Source of the DNA: Bacillota bacterium
GTDB lineage: Bacteria; Bacillota; Clostridia; Lachnospirales; Lachnospiraceae
NCBI GenBank assembly: GCA_902363515.1
Contig: CABJAN010000008.1
Span: 81,979 to 145,978, forward strand
Direction: 5' to 3'
DNA: 64,000 bases
The stretch's first letter is position 1. Each line of letters begins with the position of its first letter. Both the position numbers and the translations under genes were made by a program. This document shows positions 49,020-57,623 of the stretch, one piece after another. The notes beneath the pieces are model-generated. The model saw only the letters and a program-made list of their open reading frames with translations, was not told the origin of the DNA and did no database searches.

Positions 49020-49074
49020 AAAAAAGCTGCCACAGATGTTTCAGAAAAAATACTGATACCTCTCTGCGGCAGCT
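49020..49074 (-). terminator. Terminator of pgi
   Basis: AGCTGCC (49025-49031) pairs with GGCAGCT (49068-49074), with TTTTTT after it on the minus strand. It may also end the plus-strand 88-residue gene. Confidence 0.65.
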
Positions 49075-49085
49075 CTGCTATTCTT

Positions 49086-50435
49086 TTATAATCTCTTTAA
49101 TAATTCTTCTCTTCTCTCTTCAAAGCCTGGTTTTCCAAGCAGTGCAAACATATTCTTCTTATAGCTTTCTACACCTGGCTGGTTAAACGGATTTACCCCT
49201 GTAAGATAACCGCTGATACCACATGCAAATTCAAAGAAGTAGAACAACTGTCCTAAGTAAAATTCATTCTGCTGCGGAATCTTCACCATTAAGTTTGGTG
49301 TATTTCCATCTGTATGTGCAAGAATGGTTCCGTTCATAGCGCTCTTATTTACGAAATCCATGCCTTTTCCGGCCAGATAATTCAGACCGTCCAAATCATT
49401 TTCTGCTTCTTTGATGATAACATCTTCTTTTGGCTCTTCAATGGCTAATACGGTTTCAAACATGATTCTGGATCCATCCTGGATAAACTGCCCCAGAGAA
49501 TGTAAATCGGTTGTAAAGTCTACAGATGCCGGATAAATTCCTTTCTGATCCTTTCCTTCGCTTTCACCGTAAAGCTGTTTCCACCATTCTGCCACATAAT
49601 GAAGTGTTGGTTCGTAGTCTGCCAGAATTTCTACGGATTTTCCTTTTTTATGAAGAATGTTACGCACTGCAGCATACTGAAGAGCATCATTTTCTGCGTA
49701 TGGAGCATTTAATGCCATCTCTCTTCCAGACGCTGCACCTTCCATTAATTTGTCAATGGATACACCGCTTACTGCAATAGGAAGCAGACCTACAGCGGTA
49801 AGTACAGAGAAACGTCCGCCTACATCATCCGGAACCACAAAAGTTTCATAGCCCTCTTCTGTTGCCAGAGTTTTCAAAGCTCCCTTTGCTTTATCTGTGG
49901 TCGCATAAATTCGTTTTGCTGCTTCTTCTTTTCCGTATTTTTCTTCCATCATTTCTTTAAATACGCGGAATGCAATAGCCGGTTCTGTAGTTGTACCGGA
50001 TTTGGAAATCACGTTGATGGAGAAATCTCTGTCACCGATTACCTCTGCCAGTCCTTTTACATAGGCGCCGCTGATATTATTTCCTACATAATAGATTTCT
50101 GGTGTCTTACGGTTTTCTTTGCTTAAATTGTTATAAAACGGATGGCTTAAAAAATCAATTGCTGCTCTTGCTCCCAGATAAGAACCGCCGATACCGATTA
50201 CCAAGAGAACATCAGAGTCACTCTGAATCTTCTGTGCAGCTTTCTTAATTCTGTCAAACTCTTCTTTATCATAATCTACAGGCAGGTCAATCCAACCAAG
50301 AAAATCATTTCCCAGCCCTGTTCTGGACACCAGAACTTCTTTTGCTGCATCTACCATTTTTTCCATTGCCGCAACTTCTTCTTCGCGAACAACATTTACT
50401 GCTTTTGAATAGTCAAATGTTACTTTGTTTCCCAT
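49086..50435 (-). CDS. pgi: Glucose-6-phosphate isomerase
   Basis: Interconverts glucose-6-phosphate and fructose-6-phosphate in glycolysis. 449 residues, the usual short bacterial form. Signatures: [15 protein letters not shown] (phosphate binding), [16 protein letters not shown], the catalytic Glu region [10 protein letters not shown], and [17 protein letters not shown]. Transcribed singly. Confidence 0.97.
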   Translation of the reverse strand: MGNKVTFDYSKAVNVVREEEVAAMEKMVDAAKEVLVSRTGLGNDFLGWIDLPVDYDKEEFDRIKKAAQKIQSDSDVLLVIGIGGSYLGARAAIDFLSHPFYNNLSKENRKTPEIYYVGNNISGAYVKGLAEVIGDRDFSINVISKSGTTTEPAIAFRVFKEMMEEKYGKEEAAKRIYATTDKAKGALKTLATEEGYETFVVPDDVGGRFSVLTAVGLLPIAVSGVSIDKLMEGAASGREMALNAPYAENDALQYAAVRNILHKKGKSVEILADYEPTLHYVAEWWKQLYGESEGKDQKGIYPASVDFTTDLHSLGQFIQDGSRIMFETVLAIEEPKEDVIIKEAENDLDGLNYLAGKGMDFVNKSAMNGTILAHTDGNTPNLMVKIPQQNEFYLGQLFYFFEFACGISGYLTGVNPFNQPGVESYKKNMFALLGKPGFEERREELLKRL

Positions 50436-50530
50436 TGTCTCTTCTCCTTTGACTCTTTATTTCCAGACCGGGTTCCAGAAGAATCCATTCCGTCTGTCTT
50501 TCTTTAGTTTAGCAAATTCATTTGGGATTA

Positions 50531-51232
50531 TCAAGTTAGAAATTCTTTCACCACATCTTTCACAATCTCACTTTCTTCCTTGCTCAAAAGATGACTGTAC
50601 CGGCTGTCTGCTGCCGCAGCCTCCAGAATTCCCTGTTCAATCTGGCGCATGGCCTTTTCCCTTTTTCCGGCTCCCCTGACATTTTCCATGGGAATAATTT
50701 TAGCAGTCTCCGGTTCCTGATAGGAATTTTCTATATAATCCAAAAGATTGGTTTCGATTTCCTCTTCCTGATAGCCTGTCCCTATGAGAATCCGCACGCC
50801 TAGCAGTACAATTCCCATACAGATTCCTGTAATCATAACCGTTGTAAACGCCGGAATCTCTCCACCCGGCACAGGAGCCTTGAAGGTTTTCATATCACTT
50901 TGATAAATAAGAAACAAGCTCATTCCGGTCAATAAAAAAGAGAGGACAAAAGTTCCCCAGGAAATACCCTTTAGCTGGCGCACATTCCAGGGTCCTATCT
51001 TTCGTCCTCTCATACGTTTGATAACATAAACAGAAGGATTATGTATCTGCGTATTTTCCTCTACATTTTTTTCATGCTCCTGTATAAAGCTTTTCATCCA
51101 TGGATTTTTTGCTTCTGCCGGATGTCTCAAATCTTTTAATACATTCCGGTTGCTTTTGTAAACTGCCAGCATACTTATGAGGCAAATTGCCCCCATAAGG
51201 CAGGCACCATAATAAAGAATCAGGTGCTCCAT
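50531..51232 (-). CDS. Unknown membrane protein
   Basis: Not recognised. 233 residues with an N-terminal membrane helix (residues ~5-25), a charged cytoplasmic region, two further segments around 95-115 and 130-150, and a ~75-residue soluble tail with an acidic helix (SKEESEIVKDVVKEFL). TAAGGAGG lies before the ATG. It sits between pgi and mtnN with its own spacing on both sides. Function cannot be assigned. Confidence 0.65.
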   Translation of the reverse strand: MEHLILYYGACLMGAICLISMLAVYKSNRNVLKDLRHPAEAKNPWMKSFIQEHEKNVEENTQIHNPSVYVIKRMRGRKIGPWNVRQLKGISWGTFVLSFLLTGMSLFLIYQSDMKTFKAPVPGGEIPAFTTVMITGICMGIVLLGVRILIGTGYQEEEIETNLLDYIENSYQEPETAKIIPMENVRGAGKREKAMRQIEQGILEAAAADSRYSHLLSKEESEIVKDVVKEFLT

Positions 51233-51383
51233 AAGTTCCTCCTCTTATTCGGCAAACAGACTTCCTGTCCCGCCTTTTCTATGAGACTGCCATACAAACA
51301 AACTGCCAGCCTCTATGAAACTATTATATAGCGCCTCATCCTGTTTGAAAACAAAAATCGTCCGACAAATTCTTACTTGATTC

Positions 51384-52082
51384 TTACAGAGCTTTCATCA
51401 TATTTTCCACCAGATTTACTGTATGGCGGATTGCTTCCTTCTCAAAAGCAGGATAATCCATATGCGCGCTGTCATCTGCCTTGTCTGAAATAGCGCGGAT
51501 TACCAGATAAGGAATCCCATTCAGATAAGCCGCCTGTCCAATAGCTGCACCCTCCATCTCTGTACAGTATGCCTGGGTATTGGCAATAATCTTCTCTTTT
51601 GTCTCTTTGTCTGCCACAAACTGGTCACCGCTTGCCACTCTTCCCTCAAAAACCTGAATCTCAGGATTTACCTTGCGGCACACCTGCAAAGCTGTTTCTC
51701 TCAGCCTGTCATCTGCCGGAAAAGTCCTGGTGTCCATACGTGGAACCTGGCCAATCTCATAACCAAATTCTCTGGCGTCCACATCATGCTGCATGGTATC
51801 TGTAGAAAGCACAATATCCCCAATGTTAATTTCCACTTTCAAGGATCCTGCAATACCTGTATTGATGACTGCATTCACCTGAAACACATCTGCCAGAATC
51901 TGAGTACAGATACCTGCATTTACCTTTCCAATACCGGAACGAACTACAACTACCTGCTGTCCTCCCAGAATCCCCTTAAAAAACTCCATACCTGCTTTTT
52001 CAAGAACCGTTACTTCTGACATTTTTTCTTTTAAAATAGCCACTTCCTCTTCCATGGCTCCGATAATTCCAATGGTGTTCAT
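51384..52082 (-). CDS. mtnN: 5'-methylthioadenosine/S-adenosylhomocysteine nucleosidase
   Basis: Hydrolyses methylthioadenosine and S-adenosylhomocysteine, and so recycles SAM by-products, including 5'-deoxyadenosine-type products of radical SAM enzymes in some organisms. 232 residues. Motifs: IGIIGAMEEEVAILKEKM, SGIGKVNAGICTQI, substrate-binding EMEGAAIGQAAY with its Glu pair, and the catalytic Asp in AISDKADDSA. It borders the AT-rich peptide island. Confidence 0.96.
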   Translation of the reverse strand: MNTIGIIGAMEEEVAILKEKMSEVTVLEKAGMEFFKGILGGQQVVVVRSGIGKVNAGICTQILADVFQVNAVINTGIAGSLKVEINIGDIVLSTDTMQHDVDAREFGYEIGQVPRMDTRTFPADDRLRETALQVCRKVNPEIQVFEGRVASGDQFVADKETKEKIIANTQAYCTEMEGAAIGQAAYLNGIPYLVIRAISDKADDSAHMDYPAFEKEAIRHTVNLVENMMKAL

Positions 52083-52279
52083 ATTTTTTCCTTTCTGCTG
52101 CTTACAGCAAAATAATATTGGTAAAATTCCGCTTCTATTCTACACTGTTTTTGTGGTTCTGGCTACTGGATTTCTTTTTGATTTTAATGTTCTAACAAAT
52201 AATGCGTTCAAGATATTTTCTACTTTAACACATCCCCCAGACAAGTACCAGCATATGAGATTAGCAGAATAGTGTCCAT

Positions 52280-53431
52280 TTAGACAGTTTCAGCATTTTT
52301 CAGAACTATCTTTTGCGTAAAAAAAACGATTAATAAAACAATCCCTGAAAAGCATAAAACCATATTCAAATCAACTATTTTTAGCAAAGCTGTGCATGTT
52401 GCAAAAAATATTGTTTGACTTATTTTTATGATTGCATGTTGTTGCGACATCATAGTTGCGCGATTATAATCATCAGCTACTGCATTGATTTCTATAATAT
52501 TAGCTGTTGCTATTACACCGTAAGTTATTCCCAATATTATGATGACTGCCAAATACATTTTTGCAGCTATTATAAATGTGCAAATACTCATTCCTAATAC
52601 TGCAAATTTTAGAATTTTGAAGTTTGTAAATTTCTTTGAAAAATAATAAAATATTTTACTTCCTATTCCTTCTCCTATTTCCATAAAAATATATATGTAC
52701 CCTAAGCTTCCAATTGCAAATTCTGTATTTTTTATATTAGCCTGTATAGCATTGGAAATAAACTGATAAATCGGATTAACTAAACATACTATTATTAACA
52801 AAAAAACCACGCTTTTATTGGAAAAACTCTTTTTCAAAGCAGATATAAGAATCGCAGACGATTTTCTCTTACATGGCACATTCCCTGGTAAAAGTATTCC
52901 AAAACTTATAATTGATATAACGTTGGCAGCCATTGTTAAAAGAAATGGCAACTTGTTATTATATGTAAAACAATTTGAACCTATTATTATCGCAAATATA
53001 GGCCAGATTGTCTTCATAGCCATAAAACCGCTAATTTCTTTTTCAAATGTAGAATTAATATTTTCATGAGTGATTAAATCATGCAGACTTGCTATATCAG
53101 CACCACTTTTAGCAGCAACACCAAAAGAGATAAAGCATATTGCTAAGGTATAGCTCGGTAACGTTTCTGAAAAAAGAAAGAGCATCTCTGCCATAATCAT
53201 TGATAAGGATCCTATAATTAATATGCTTTTAGAACCTATTCTATCTGCTATTATTCCCGTCACATACTCAAAAATAAATACTGTTACTGCTTGTATCGAA
53301 AACAACAATGCAATTTCTGAGTCTGATAATCCTCTGCTTAATAAGTAGACAATAAAAATGGGATATTCAAAATCACTCTTTCCAATTATCATTGCCAGTT
53401 CAAATAAAAGAATCTTTATATTTTTTGACAT
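52280..53431 (-). CDS. MFS transporter 2 of the peptide island
   Basis: Twelve-segment major facilitator (383 residues). The loop between segments 2 and 3 reads YVTGIIADRIGSKSILIIG, the usual MFS signature. It is strikingly AT-rich and Ile-rich compared with neighbours outside the island. It starts 58 bp after the first MFS gene and has AAGGAGG before the ATG. It probably exports a peptide or antibiotic-like product, inferred from the operon context. Confidence 0.82.
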   Translation of the reverse strand: MSKNIKILLFELAMIIGKSDFEYPIFIVYLLSRGLSDSEIALLFSIQAVTVFIFEYVTGIIADRIGSKSILIIGSLSMIMAEMLFLFSETLPSYTLAICFISFGVAAKSGADIASLHDLITHENINSTFEKEISGFMAMKTIWPIFAIIIGSNCFTYNNKLPFLLTMAANVISIISFGILLPGNVPCKRKSSAILISALKKSFSNKSVVFLLIIVCLVNPIYQFISNAIQANIKNTEFAIGSLGYIYIFMEIGEGIGSKIFYYFSKKFTNFKILKFAVLGMSICTFIIAAKMYLAVIIILGITYGVIATANIIEINAVADDYNRATMMSQQHAIIKISQTIFFATCTALLKIVDLNMVLCFSGIVLLIVFFTQKIVLKNAETV

Positions 53432-53489
53432 TGTGCCTCCTTCATAGCCATAAGATATTCATATGCAAATTCTGTAATCCCCCCTTACC

Positions 53490-54665
53490 TTATTTTTCCC
53501 TCCAGATGTACCTTCCATATCCAGCGGCTGCCGCAATCAGAATTCCAGCAATACCCAAATATAACATCCTGATATTCCATAACTTCAGCATCTGTCCTAC
53601 TATCAAGGAACCACCCATTCTAGACAGCAAAATAAAAAATCTTGAGACAGCAAATGTTCTTCCGACACTTTCTGGCTCAGCTTCCATCTGAATCTCCGTT
53701 TTGAAACCAAGAGGACAAAATGTCGCAGTGATACCCCCAAGGACAGCTCCTAGAAAATAGACCCATATATTTCCCGAAATCCCAATCACAATCTGGCTCA
53801 TGGCTGCGCAAATAAGCCCAAGTACAATGACAGTGGATGGCCTCAGCTTTCGGATTTTCCCCAGCACAAAAGCAGAAGCAACCAGCATTCCCATGCCCTC
53901 TACTGCATTTCCAATCCCATACCACTGAGAAGGCATCTGCAGTTTCTCCTCAATCATACTGACTTCCAAAGGTGAAGCAAGCCCAATACAAAACATAAAA
54001 ATATTCCAGAAAAACACTGTTCCCAGAATACGCTTATTTCTGACTAAATTCATATAGACCTTTAACTTTTTATCACCGTCTATATACGAATCCTGCGGTA
54101 CATGGATAAATGTAATGAAACCGTACGAAAAAGCTGTCACCATATACAATGCACAACTTAAAACAAGATTAATATCCACTCGAAAATATAACGCTAGAAC
54201 AGAAGCACACAGAGGTGCCGCAATCATGGAAAAAGAATCTACAAAATTTATCACAGAAGCAGCTTTAAACAGATGACCTTTCGCAAAAACATTAGCTATC
54301 AGTGCACTTATAGTACTCCCTTCAAATTCCAAAATCAGATTCATCCCAAAGGTAACAGCATAAATACACCAGATATCTCTGTTAATCAAAAGACACGCCA
54401 TCAGGACTGCCTTTACAATATTACTGATAATCATAAGGACTTTTTTATTATATTTATCAATGATTCCGCCGATAACCAGAATAAGAAATGCTGGCAAAAG
54501 CTGAGCAACAAAGAATCCACCAATCACAGTAACTGATTCTGTTTCCTGGAACAAATAAATAACAACTCCAATATCATAAATATAACTTGCAAATCCGGAT
54601 AAAAATTTTGCCAGAGAAATTAACCCTAAGTTTCTTCCATTTTGATATAATTCTGTATTTTTCAT
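53490..54665 (-). CDS. MFS transporter 1 of the peptide island
   Basis: Twelve-segment major facilitator (391 residues) of the macrolide-efflux-like type, with loop VIGGIIDKYNKKVLMIISNI. AAGGAG is 10 nt before the ATG. It is separated from the 27-codon peptide gene by a hairpin, and the second MFS gene follows at 58 bp. Likely export or immunity function for the peptide product. Confidence 0.85.
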   Translation of the reverse strand: MKNTELYQNGRNLGLISLAKFLSGFASYIYDIGVVIYLFQETESVTVIGGFFVAQLLPAFLILVIGGIIDKYNKKVLMIISNIVKAVLMACLLINRDIWCIYAVTFGMNLILEFEGSTISALIANVFAKGHLFKAASVINFVDSFSMIAAPLCASVLALYFRVDINLVLSCALYMVTAFSYGFITFIHVPQDSYIDGDKKLKVYMNLVRNKRILGTVFFWNIFMFCIGLASPLEVSMIEEKLQMPSQWYGIGNAVEGMGMLVASAFVLGKIRKLRPSTVIVLGLICAAMSQIVIGISGNIWVYFLGAVLGGITATFCPLGFKTEIQMEAEPESVGRTFAVSRFFILLSRMGGSLIVGQMLKLWNIRMLYLGIAGILIAAAAGYGRYIWREK

Positions 54666-54690
54666 ACAAAAAATTCTCCTTTAGAAGATT

Positions 54691-54720
54691 AAGCATCTGT
54701 GCCCTAAACACAGATGCTTA
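54691..54720 (-). terminator. Intercistronic hairpin after the 27-codon peptide gene
   Basis: AAGCATCTGTG and CACAGATGCTT form a perfect 11-bp stem with a 7-nt loop. No T-run follows on the minus strand, so it is more likely an attenuator or RNA-stabilising stem than a full terminator. Such stems often raise expression of precursor peptides relative to downstream genes. Confidence 0.6.
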
Positions 54721-54726
54721 TCCTTT

Positions 54727-54810
54727 TTAATACTCTTTGTACAGACCTAAACTATATACTTCTGTATAGCTTTCAGTCTTAATTCCTGTATGTGCACTTG
54801 CTAACAGCAT
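54727..54810 (-). CDS. 27-residue candidate RiPP precursor peptide
   Basis: A short gene between the radical SAM enzyme and the MFS exporters. AGGAGG (54820-54825) lies 9 nt before the ATG; a GTG one codon upstream is also possible. The peptide begins MLLASAHTG and ends YSLGLYKEY. Its second half is rich in Tyr (four), with Lys and Glu interspersed (KTESYTEVY). Tyr, Lys and Glu side chains are typical targets of radical SAM/SPASM cross-linking enzymes. The stop is followed by a stem-loop, as often seen after precursor genes. The assignment rests on position, the RBS and composition; no homologue was identified. Confidence 0.6.
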   Translation of the reverse strand: MLLASAHTGIKTESYTEVYSLGLYKEY

Positions 54811-54853
54811 CACTATATACCTCCTTTTTTTATTTTGCATATATATAAAAATA

Positions 54854-56254
54854 TTAATGCCATAAATTCAAATACTCTCCCGCTTTTTCAGCAATTTGAA
54901 GATATTTCTGTTTCCCAAGTGAAGGATACTCTGTTAAAATCCAAAATATTTTTTCCATTGCTCTTTTCCATTCATCACAATATGGATAAGGAACAGTTAT
55001 TTTACCTTTTTCTTGAAAGGTTTCCCCTCGACATCTTCCTCCACAAAAATATTTCATACTACATTCTCTACATTTTTGATTCATATCTATAATATTTAAT
55101 TGTTGAAACTGTTTTCTCACTGCAGAGTTTTGAAACTGTTCGTTAAAATCAGGAGCAAGAATATTACACATTTCAAATTTTTTATCAAATAAATTCAAAC
55201 ATGGATAAATGCCCCCTTCTGGAGATATTGTCAGCGTTATAACACCTGCTCCACATGAAATCATTTTTTGCGAAAATCTTGCTCCCATTACTAGCCCCAT
55301 AAAAGATGTCTCATCTAATAGCTCAATAATATCCTCTCTTCTTTTAATCAAAGAATACATTCTATCAACAAATTCATCTAATGGAACTCTTTCCATTTGT
55401 CCTACAGCTCTTCCCATATTCATCAAAGAAATCAATCTTACTTTTTTAATATTGTACTTTCTTGCAAAGTCAAAATATTCTTCTATCTTTTCAATATTCC
55501 CCCTATGATATACAAAGTTTGTTTGAATATCAACATCATACTCATTCAAAATTTGCAAAGCATTTATTGCCTTATCCCATGTCCCTTTTCCTCGAACATA
55601 TTCATGACTTGATTCATCAGTTCCATCTAAAGAAATTTGTACGTTTATATTATTTCTTTTTGCTGTTTCTGCAAATTTTGAATCTACTAATACCCCATTT
55701 GTAGATAAACCAATCTGATATCCCAAATCAGTAGCATAATCTAATAATTCCAGAAATCTATCTCCACACAAAGGTTCTCCTCCCAAAAAGGAAAGCCCTT
55801 TTTTACCCTCATCCATTAGTGTAATACATCTTCTCAAAATTTCTTTCGCTGTTTCTAAAGACATTCCCTTCAAATCCTGTTCTGGCATATCCGCTACACA
55901 ACAGTGTCTACATCGTAAATTACATCGCATCGTTTGCAAAAAAGTTATTTTATTAGGTTTTAACTCCTTTTTATGATTGTTTGATATTTTCGTATCGTAT
56001 AAGACATTACTTTCTAATAACGGTGTAAAAAATTTTTTAATTTCTTCTAATGCTTGCGTTTCTCCAGATCCTAAAACTTTTTCAGCAACACGTCTAATAC
56101 TACCAGTTCTTTTCATTTCTTCTAATGCGGCAAGACCCTGCTTAGAAACTGCAACCCAAAACGGAATTTCAGGAAAAATAACAATACTGTTTTCTCCTCT
56201 TGTTGAAAAAATTTCATATGGATCTAGCGTTAATTTTTCAAACGTTTCTCTCAT
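54854..56254 (-). CDS. Radical SAM/SPASM peptide maturase
   Basis: 466-residue radical SAM enzyme. Residues ~5-100 form a PqqD-like peptide-recognition region. The SAM [4Fe-4S] motif is C111-NLR-C115-RH-C118, with SFLGGEPLCGDRF after it. The SPASM domain has Cys in ISCGAGVITLTI, GIYPCLNLF, NQKCRECSMKYFCGGRC and PYCDEWK, enough for two auxiliary clusters. Such enzymes form carbon or thioether cross-links in short peptides, e.g. streptide- and PQQ-type. The 27-codon peptide gene 44 bp downstream is the likely substrate, and the two MFS proteins the exporters. GGGTAG precedes the ATG. Confidence 0.92.
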   Translation of the reverse strand: MRETFEKLTLDPYEIFSTRGENSIVIFPEIPFWVAVSKQGLAALEEMKRTGSIRRVAEKVLGSGETQALEEIKKFFTPLLESNVLYDTKISNNHKKELKPNKITFLQTMRCNLRCRHCCVADMPEQDLKGMSLETAKEILRRCITLMDEGKKGLSFLGGEPLCGDRFLELLDYATDLGYQIGLSTNGVLVDSKFAETAKRNNINVQISLDGTDESSHEYVRGKGTWDKAINALQILNEYDVDIQTNFVYHRGNIEKIEEYFDFARKYNIKKVRLISLMNMGRAVGQMERVPLDEFVDRMYSLIKRREDIIELLDETSFMGLVMGARFSQKMISCGAGVITLTISPEGGIYPCLNLFDKKFEMCNILAPDFNEQFQNSAVRKQFQQLNIIDMNQKCRECSMKYFCGGRCRGETFQEKGKITVPYPYCDEWKRAMEKIFWILTEYPSLGKQKYLQIAEKAGEYLNLWH

Positions 56255-56354
56255 GTATACTACCCTTTCTTGCTACAAAATTGCAACTCATCTTTTACTT
56301 ACACAAACCCACTCTATTATTTCAAAAGTATCATTGAGCTTTTCTAAAAAGTTA

Positions 56355-56384
56355 CTGTCATTTTAGTTTAAACTTGTCTATAAT
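56355..56384 (+). promoter_or_regulatory. Promoter of the 65-residue peptide gene
   Basis: CTGTCA (56355-56360), 18 nt, TATAAT (56379-56384). It is framed by CATTTTA (56359-56365) and TAAAATG (56384-56390), an inverted repeat that may be an operator. Confidence 0.55.
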
Positions 56385-56386
56385 AA

Positions 56387-56428
56387 AATGGCGTAATCGG
56401 TGATATGAATTTAACCGATTACGTCATT
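56387..56428 (+). promoter_or_regulatory. Inverted repeat/leader hairpin in the divergent region
   Basis: AATGGCGTAATCGGT pairs with ACCGATTACGTCATT (one mismatch) around a 12-nt loop, in the leader of the 65-residue gene between the divergent transcripts. Either a leader structure or a binding site for the island's regulators. Confidence 0.55.
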
Positions 56429-56487
56429 GTCAACGTTCTGAATTCCTTTTACAATAGCTTTCAAAAAAGAAAGAAGGATAATTTTAT

Positions 56488-56685
56488 ATGAAAAACAGGA
56501 TATTTTTAGGTTATTTCATGACAATTGCTTTAATGATATGGGCCAAGCCCCCATCTGGCTTACAGCATTATGAAGAAGCGCCTTACACTATTTGTTATAA
56601 TACAAACAGTGATGATCTTGAAATTGATGAGGAAGAAGAAAATATACCAACTCCCTATGACTGCGATCTTCCACCTCAAAAATGA
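56488..56685 (+). CDS. 65-residue secreted-type peptide, candidate pheromone or second precursor
   Basis: The N-terminus is a short hydrophobic signal-like segment (MKNRIFLGYFMTIALMIWA) followed by a hydrophilic, acidic propeptide (DDLEIDEEEENIP) and a Pro/Cys tail (TPYDCDLPPQK). Two Cys are present. AAGAAGGA lies before the ATG. It has its own promoter, diverges from the radical SAM gene, and ends by overlapping the end of the second regulator gene by 10 bp. Placement next to Rgg/PlcR-like regulators suggests a signalling peptide precursor, processed after export. A role as a second modified peptide cannot be excluded. Confidence 0.6.
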   Translation: MKNRIFLGYFMTIALMIWAKPPSGLQHYEEAPYTICYNTNSDDLEIDEEEENIPTPYDCDLPPQK

Positions 56686-57623
56686 ATTATTTGATTCTTT
56701 TCAAAATATTTCTTAATATGCTCTAAGTTTTCTTTACGTTCTGGGTACAATTCGCAAAGCTCATACGCTTCCCATATGTAGAGAAGTCCGATTTTTCTTA
56801 ATCTAAGGGATTCTTCTCCGGAAAACCTCTTAGATTTTTCTATATAATTCCATCCAATATTGTAGATAAAATTGTAAAGGCAATTCCCTTTTTCCCATTT
56901 CAAAAGCCAGGAGATTCCTTTTCTGCACATTTCGATGCTCTCATCATACTGCTGATGCAGTCCCAGGATATTGGCATAGTTTACCATAAGAAGATAATAA
57001 GGCTTATAACCATCCATATAAGACACTTTTTCCATCTGTTGGATGACACTGGAGAATATTCTACAGGCTGTTTCGTATTTCCCTGCTTCTCCATATGCAA
57101 TTGCAAGGTTATTTAAAATCAGCAGCTCATTCTCTGTGTAAAAGTATTTATTAACAAATTTTTCGCTGTCATAGTCTTTGAAACTCTCTCTTAATAATTT
57201 TTCAAGAGATAAAATATAATTAACTAAGTCTAATTTCCCACTATTATTTTCCACTACAAGACGTATCCGATAAAGAAATTGTCTGTTTTCCACGTACATA
57301 AGTGGCAACTGGTTTTTGCTGATAATTTCTTCTATTTCATTTTCTGCGCCTTGATAATCCCCTCTTTCAAATAGCCACAATAACCGATTCCTAACTTTTG
57401 CAATATTCACATCCTCTGTCTGTAGATTGAAAAGAATGGTCTCTTCTGACATTTCCAGTTTATTCATTATTCTCTGATAATTTTCTTCTGAAGGATTTAA
57501 GGTTCCGTTTTCATACCTTGATAATGTATAAGTGTCACATATGCCTTCTGCAAGTTCTTCCTGGGTCATGTTCCTTTGTTTCCGATAATAACGAATTACT
57601 GATGCTCTGTTATATTCTGACAT
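56676..57623 (-). CDS. XRE/TPR-type regulator 2 (Rgg/PlcR/MutR-like)
   Basis: About 315 residues. The N-terminal XRE helix-turn-helix is RNMTQEELAEGICDTYTLSR followed by YENG. The rest is helical with TPR-like pairs (NNLAIAYGEAGKYETACRIF; YYLLMVNYANILGLHQQYDE), the layout of Rgg, PlcR and MutR proteins, which bind imported peptides. The ATG at 57623 has GGAGGAG upstream; a longer frame to 57659 overlaps the previous gene and is less likely. It overlaps the end of regulator 1 by 14 bp, so they are co-translated. Confidence 0.82.
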   Translation of the reverse strand: MSEYNRASVIRYYRKQRNMTQEELAEGICDTYTLSRYENGTLNPSEENYQRIMNKLEMSEETILFNLQTEDVNIAKVRNRLLWLFERGDYQGAENEIEEIISKNQLPLMYVENRQFLYRIRLVVENNSGKLDLVNYILSLEKLLRESFKDYDSEKFVNKYFYTENELLILNNLAIAYGEAGKYETACRIFSSVIQQMEKVSYMDGYKPYYLLMVNYANILGLHQQYDESIEMCRKGISWLLKWEKGNCLYNFIYNIGWNYIEKSKRFSGEESLRLRKIGLLYIWEAYELCELYPERKENLEHIKKYFEKNQIIHF

